Origin: an uncultured Opitutaceae bacterium | Lineage (GTDB): Bacteria > Verrucomicrobiota > Verrucomicrobiia > Opitutales > Opitutaceae | Assembly (NCBI GenBank): GCA_937958045.1 | Contig: CALFXL010000022.1 | Coordinates: forward strand, 1-9,695 | Length of the DNA stretch: 9,695 nt | Reading direction: 5' to 3' | In this document: positions 6,088 to 9,695 of the stretch, piece after piece | Layout: every line of letters begins with the position of its first letter | Numbering within the stretch: the stretch's first letter is position 1 | Notes under the pieces: generated by a model | What the model was told of the DNA's origin: nothing | The model's input: the letters and a program-made list of their open reading frames with translations, nothing else | Databases searched by the model: none | Program-made: the position numbers and the translations under genes

Positions 6088-8196
6088 TTAGCGGGCGGGG
6101 ATCCATACGGACATGTCGCCTTCGCCGCGATTTCCCCAGGCGAAGTACGGGATGAATTTTACGTCGATTGCCTTGAGGGTGGCCGGTCCGACCTCGCGGT
6201 AGAGCTGGTCGGGCTTCCACGCCGGACGCTGTTGATAGAACGCGGAGCCGGACAGCGTGGTGAGGTTGGCATTGACGATGCGCTCGCGCACGGGGGTGAA
6301 GTTGCGGTGTTTTTCATCGAGACCGAGAACAACATCCGCGAGACGAACGCCGGCGGGAAGATCGGCGGCTTCAAGACAGTAAACGAGCGGGCCGTATTTC
6401 ACGGTGACTTGGTTGACGGCCTCTTCGACGAGCGGGTTGGCTTCGAGGAGCACGGGCTTGAAGGCGAGCGAGAGTTCGACGACGTCGCCGGCCTTCCAGG
6501 TGCGCTTCACTTCAGCGTAGGTGCCGGGCGTGAGCTGCGCGGAGACAGGCTTGCCGTTCACTTTCAGAGAAGCGGTGCGGTCGTTGAGCCAGCCGGGAAT
6601 GCGGAGCTTGAGCGCGATGTCTTTCGAGGGCGCTTCGTCGATCGTGATCTTGATGGCGCCGTCGTATGGATAATCCGTTTCCTGACGGAGCTTGATGCGG
6701 GAGCCGTCGAGCCACTGGGTGTCGAGCGTGTTGGCGGCGTAAAGCTGCACCCAGAGCGTGTCGTCGGAGAGCGTGTACGCGTAGTTGTGCGCTTCGGCGA
6801 TCGTGCGGACGATGTTGGGCGGGCAGCAGAACGAGGATTTGTAGTTGGGCTCGCGTTTGCGCGACCAGCGGAGCGGCCACTTGAACTCGGAGTCGGTGCG
6901 CAGCGGGTTAACGTAGAAGTAGTGTTTTCCTTCGAGGCTGATGCCCGCGAGGACGCCGTTGTAGAGCGATTGTTCGAAAAGATCGGCGTATTGCGCGTCA
7001 CCGGTGAGCGTGAGCATGCGCCAGATCCACATCGCGTAGCCGATGGTGGCGCAGGTTTCATTGTAGGCGGTGAGGTTGGGGAGCTGATAATCGCGACCGT
7101 AGGCCTGATGGATGGTCTTGATCTGCGGATGCAGCGAATGATGCGCGCCGTCGGGTGAAGCGCCGTCGTAGATCGCGCCGGTCATACCGGTGACGTAGAG
7201 CTTCTGCGTGGCGACGTCTTCGGAGATTTTTTCGAGCGGCGTGAACAACGTCTTGTCCCCCGCTTCGGCGTACACATCGGCGACGCCGGCATAGAGATAA
7301 TTGGCGCGGACGGCGTGACCGACGGCTTCGAAGGTTTCGCGGAAAGGCGTGCGGTCTTGATTGTGGTCGGAGCCATCCTGCGGTGTGACGAGATTGCGGA
7401 TCTCGATGAGTTGCTTGCCGAGTTCGAGATAACGCGGTTCGCGGGTGACGCGGTAGAGCTCGATCACGCCCATGTAGTGCGACGGACAGATGGCGTTGCG
7501 CGCGAGATCGTGGGGGACGTTTTGGGCGAGATTCTCGATGTAGTCGGCGGCCTTGCGCGCGCAGTCGAGGAGATTGGTTTTTCCTGTAACACGGTAGTGG
7601 ATACACGCCGTGGTGATGAGGTGGCCCATGTTGTAGGTCTCGAAGTGCTCGCGGTCTTCGAACTCCTTGGCGGCGGTGCCGGTGAGACCCTGGCGTTGGG
7701 GGATGATCTTTTGCGTGTGGAGATAACCGTCCTCGCGCTGCGCCTTGGCGACGACGGTGATGATCTCGTCGAGCTGCTTGTCGATCGCGGGATCGCGCGT
7801 GATGGCGTAAACCTGCACGAGCGCTTCGACCCATTTGAGAAAATCGCCGTCGTTGAAGGGCGGGCCGTGGAATTTTTTAGCGCCATTGCGACCAGTACCC
7901 ATGCCCGCGGCCACGAGGAAATTATCCCACGCGTGGCTCTCATAGGGATCTTTGAAGATGCTCCACATGTGCGGGATCATCGTGTCGCGGCAGGCCTCGA
8001 AGCGCTCGGCCCACAGACCGCTTGTCCAACGCACATCGGAAAGATCCGTCATGTACATTTTGGCGTGCGGCGAACGCGTGGTGTCGATGAGCGACTTCTC
8101 GGCGGCGCCGGCGGAAGCCGGGATCAAAGCGGCCAAAGCCAGGGGGACCGAAAGCGTGGAGAGTTTGCGAAGAGAACGGACGGGTTTGGTCGACAT
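6088..8196 (-). CDS. GH127 family glycoside hydrolase (beta-L-arabinofuranosidase type), secreted
   Basis: 702-aa member of GH127 (formerly DUF1680), whose characterised enzymes are retaining, zinc-dependent beta-L-arabinofuranosidases; one known member instead releases aceric acid from rhamnogalacturonan II. Signal peptide about 1-32: basic KPVRSLRK, hydrophobic LSVPLALAALIPA, then ASAGAAE. Catalytic (alpha/alpha)6 barrel about 50-475, with RWTSGLWAERF near its start and FETYNMGH at 185-192; beta-sandwich domains about 480-702. The zinc/nucleophile set is complete: Glu380 and Cys382 in NETCATIGY, Cys457-Cys458 in SFCCPPN. Their spacing (E-x-C, then 75 residues to CC) is close to the 77 I recall for Bifidobacterium HypBA1 (Glu338, Cys340, Cys417, Cys418). 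It starts 6 bases after the kinase stop codon, so the two are co-transcribed and probably translationally coupled. Start context TCCGCCATGTC, without Shine-Dalgarno. It probably acts in the periplasm or outside the cell. Close families such as GH146 cannot be fully excluded by eye. Confidence 0.93.
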   Translation of the reverse strand: MSTKPVRSLRKLSTLSVPLALAALIPASAGAAEKSLIDTTRSPHAKMYMTDLSDVRWTSGLWAERFEACRDTMIPHMWSIFKDPYESHAWDNFLVAAGMGTGRNGAKKFHGPPFNDGDFLKWVEALVQVYAITRDPAIDKQLDEIITVVAKAQREDGYLHTQKIIPQRQGLTGTAAKEFEDREHFETYNMGHLITTACIHYRVTGKTNLLDCARKAADYIENLAQNVPHDLARNAICPSHYMGVIELYRVTREPRYLELGKQLIEIRNLVTPQDGSDHNQDRTPFRETFEAVGHAVRANYLYAGVADVYAEAGDKTLFTPLEKISEDVATQKLYVTGMTGAIYDGASPDGAHHSLHPQIKTIHQAYGRDYQLPNLTAYNETCATIGYAMWIWRMLTLTGDAQYADLFEQSLYNGVLAGISLEGKHYFYVNPLRTDSEFKWPLRWSRKREPNYKSSFCCPPNIVRTIAEAHNYAYTLSDDTLWVQLYAANTLDTQWLDGSRIKLRQETDYPYDGAIKITIDEAPSKDIALKLRIPGWLNDRTASLKVNGKPVSAQLTPGTYAEVKRTWKAGDVVELSLAFKPVLLEANPLVEEAVNQVTVKYGPLVYCLEAADLPAGVRLADVVLGLDEKHRNFTPVRERIVNANLTTLSGSAFYQQRPAWKPDQLYREVGPATLKAIDVKFIPYFAWGNRGEGDMSVWIPAR

Positions 8197-8202
8197 GGCG
8201 GA

Positions 8203-9695
8203 TCAGGAGTTTGGGAGGACTTGCTGCACGGCGCGCTGCCAGCCCGCGTAGTATGCGGAGGATTGCGCGGGGAGAATGGACGGATGGTAAACGAGATCGT
8301 TGCGCGGAGCGGCGGCGATTTCGTCGAGCGAACGGAAAATTCCCAAGCCGAGCAGACCGGCGAGGGCGGCTCCAAGCGGCGAGCAATCGGACATCGTGGC
8401 GACACGCAGCTCGGCGCCGGCGAGGTCGGCGGTGAACTGCATCAGGAAAGCGTTCGTGGTGGCGCCGCCATCGCCATGCAGACCGGCGAGAGCAACTCCC
8501 GCGTCGGCGCGCATCGCATCGAGAGCATCGCGCACTTGATAAGAAATCGATTCGAGACCCGCGCGGATCACGTGGCGACGGTCGCTGTGACTGCTGAGGC
8601 CGACGATCGCCGCGCGTGCGGCGGGTTGCCAATGCGGCAGGCCGAGACCGGAGAAGGCGGGGACGAGATACACGCCGCCGTTGTCGGGAAGTTCGCGCGC
8701 GAGTTGTTCGATCTCGGACATGTCGCGGATCACACCGAGTTGATCGCGCAGCCAGGTGAGCGTGGCGGCCGAGCTGATGATGATGCCCTCGAACGCATAC
8801 GTCGGCACGCCGGCGTGAACCCACGCGAGGGTGGTGACGACGCCGCGCTGCGAGAAACGCGGTTTGTCGCCGATGTTAAGAAGGATCGACGAGCCGGTGC
8901 CGAAAGTGACTTTCGCGGAGCCGGGCTGGTAACAACGTTGCGCAAACAACGCGGCCTGCGAGTCCCCCATCACCCCGACGATGGGCAGCGGTTGCGCGAG
9001 AGAGTTGTCGAGCGTTGTTTCGCCGAAACGCGCCGAGCAATCGCGAACCTCGGGCAATGCTTTGAGAGGGACTTCCCACAGCGCGCAAAGATCGGCGTCC
9101 CACGCGAGCGTGGCGAGATCGAAGAGAAGCGTGCGCGAGGCGTTGGTTTGATCGGTGGCAAACACGCGGCCCTGCGTGAGCCGGTAGATGAGATACGTGT
9201 CGATCGTGCCGATGAGCGCGGAACCGTCGGCGAGACGCGCGCGAATTTCGGGTTTGTTTTGCGCGAGCCACTGAAGCTTCGAGCCGGAGAAATAACCGTC
9301 GATCTTGAGGCCGGTTTTTTGCTGCACGAGAGGTTCGTGTCCGGCGGCGATATGCGCGGCGCAAATGTCGTCGCCGCGGCGGTCCTGCCAGACGAGCGCG
9401 TTGTGTAGTGGTTTTCCGGATACACGGTCGAAGACGACGATGGTTTCGCGCTGATTGGTGAGACTGAGGCAGGCGACCTCGGCGAGGGAAAGTCCATGAT
9501 CTCCGAGCCGCGTGATGACGGCGCGGAGCGTGGCGAGGGTGTTTTGCCAGATCTCCTCGGGGTCGTGCTCCACCCAGCCGGCCTGCGGATAGTGCTGTTT
9601 GTGCTCGCGCGATTCCTTGTCCACCAGACGGCCGTCGCGCGTGAAAAGCAGGGCCTTGGTGGCGGAGGTGCTTTGGTCGAGAGCGAGGACGTGGG
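8203..9695 (-). CDS. FGGY-family carbohydrate kinase, glycerol-kinase-like (5' end off the right edge)
   Basis: ATP-dependent sugar/polyol kinase; 496 residues are visible and only a few N-terminal ones seem missing. The frame stays open to the window edge: HVLALDQSTSATK begins at once, so a GTG at 9624 is not the start. Residues below count from the first complete visible codon. N-terminal phosphate-binding segment 5-13; NQRE 80-83; VWQDRR 101-106; KTGLKIDGYFSGSKLQWL 126-143; TDQTNASRT 180-188; GDSQAALFAQ 243-252 with catalytic-base candidate Asp244; FGTGSS 264-269; VPAFSGLGLPHW 344-355; GDGG 407-410. The pattern is closest to glycerol kinase, with Arg82, Glu83, Trp102, Tyr134 and Asp244 matching glycerol-pocket residues. 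However, Gln246 and Phe270 of E. coli GlpK are both Ser here (245, 269), and the GxGGxR fructose-bisphosphate loop is absent. The substrate may therefore be another polyol or a ketose. Database pipelines would likely call it glycerol kinase; I do not assign glpK. Confidence 0.92.
   Translation of the reverse strand, partial: HVLALDQSTSATKALLFTRDGRLVDKESREHKQHYPQAGWVEHDPEEIWQNTLATLRAVITRLGDHGLSLAEVACLSLTNQRETIVVFDRVSGKPLHNALVWQDRRGDDICAAHIAAGHEPLVQQKTGLKIDGYFSGSKLQWLAQNKPEIRARLADGSALIGTIDTYLIYRLTQGRVFATDQTNASRTLLFDLATLAWDADLCALWEVPLKALPEVRDCSARFGETTLDNSLAQPLPIVGVMGDSQAALFAQRCYQPGSAKVTFGTGSSILLNIGDKPRFSQRGVVTTLAWVHAGVPTYAFEGIIISSAATLTWLRDQLGVIRDMSEIEQLARELPDNGGVYLVPAFSGLGLPHWQPAARAAIVGLSSHSDRRHVIRAGLESISYQVRDALDAMRADAGVALAGLHGDGGATTNAFLMQFTADLAGAELRVATMSDCSPLGAALAGLLGLGIFRSLDEIAAAPRNDLVYHPSILPAQSSAYYAGWQRAVQQVLPNS

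Noticed and set aside
6058..7158. 366-codon plus-strand open frame opposite the GH127 gene
   Set aside because: It is antisense to conserved GH127 catalytic and beta-sandwich coding sequence, with no domain of its own.
7315..9408. 697-codon plus-strand open frame opposite GH127 and the kinase
   Set aside because: It is antisense to two clear enzyme genes, has a charged low-complexity composition and no family motifs.
9622..9624. GTG at 9624 as the kinase start
   Set aside because: The frame continues upstream to the window edge and encodes the conserved nucleotide-binding segment LALDQSTSATK, so the true start is outside the window.

Overview
The window is GC-rich and carries six protein-coding genes, all on the minus strand, packed end to end. 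Read in the direction of transcription (right to left) they are: an FGGY-family, glycerol-kinase-like sugar/polyol kinase cut by the right edge (8203 to >9695); a secreted GH127-type glycoside hydrolase (6088-8196); an MFS sugar transporter (4633-5937); a signal-less GH78 alpha-L-rhamnosidase (1676-4405); a mandelate-racemase-subgroup enolase-superfamily enzyme (523-1635); and a secreted type-B carboxylesterase cut by the left edge (<1-323). No RNA gene, transposase, phage gene, CRISPR array or recognisable regulator is visible. The long plus-strand open frames are antisense shadows of these genes.

The gene mix, the high GC, the lack of SusC/SusD-type genes and the near absence of Shine-Dalgarno sequences suggest an environmental glycan-degrading bacterium. 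My best guess is Verrucomicrobiota of the Opitutaceae type. This is inference from gene style, not from a marker gene.

Layout: kinase and GH127 are separated by only 6 bases and should be co-transcribed. A 150-base gap before the transporter holds a regularly spaced 32-bp dyad (5983-6014), a candidate operator. The transporter is followed by a convincing Rho-independent terminator (4537-4603) whose arm carries a CACAGAG-type sequence that looks like a dispersed genomic repeat. That terminator splits the region into an upstream unit (kinase, GH127, transporter) and a downstream unit (GH78, racemase/dehydratase, possibly the esterase). GH78 and the enolase-superfamily gene are 40 bases apart. 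The 199-base gap before the esterase holds a 7-bp hairpin and a 14-codon short frame, whose AAAGGAG is the only good Shine-Dalgarno I found upstream of any start in the window.

Working model (inference): the exported GH127 and esterase trim a decorated plant- or algal-type glycan or glycoside outside the cytoplasm. The MFS protein imports a small rhamnoside or sugar, and the cytoplasmic GH78 releases L-rhamnose. The enolase-superfamily enzyme acts on an acid sugar and the kinase phosphorylates a polyol or ketose. The region is best read as an accessory carbohydrate-use locus. I do not see evidence for a wholly new kind of system. The points most worth checking are the altered substrate pocket of the kinase, the dyad, the repeat-derived terminator and the unusual translation-start contexts.
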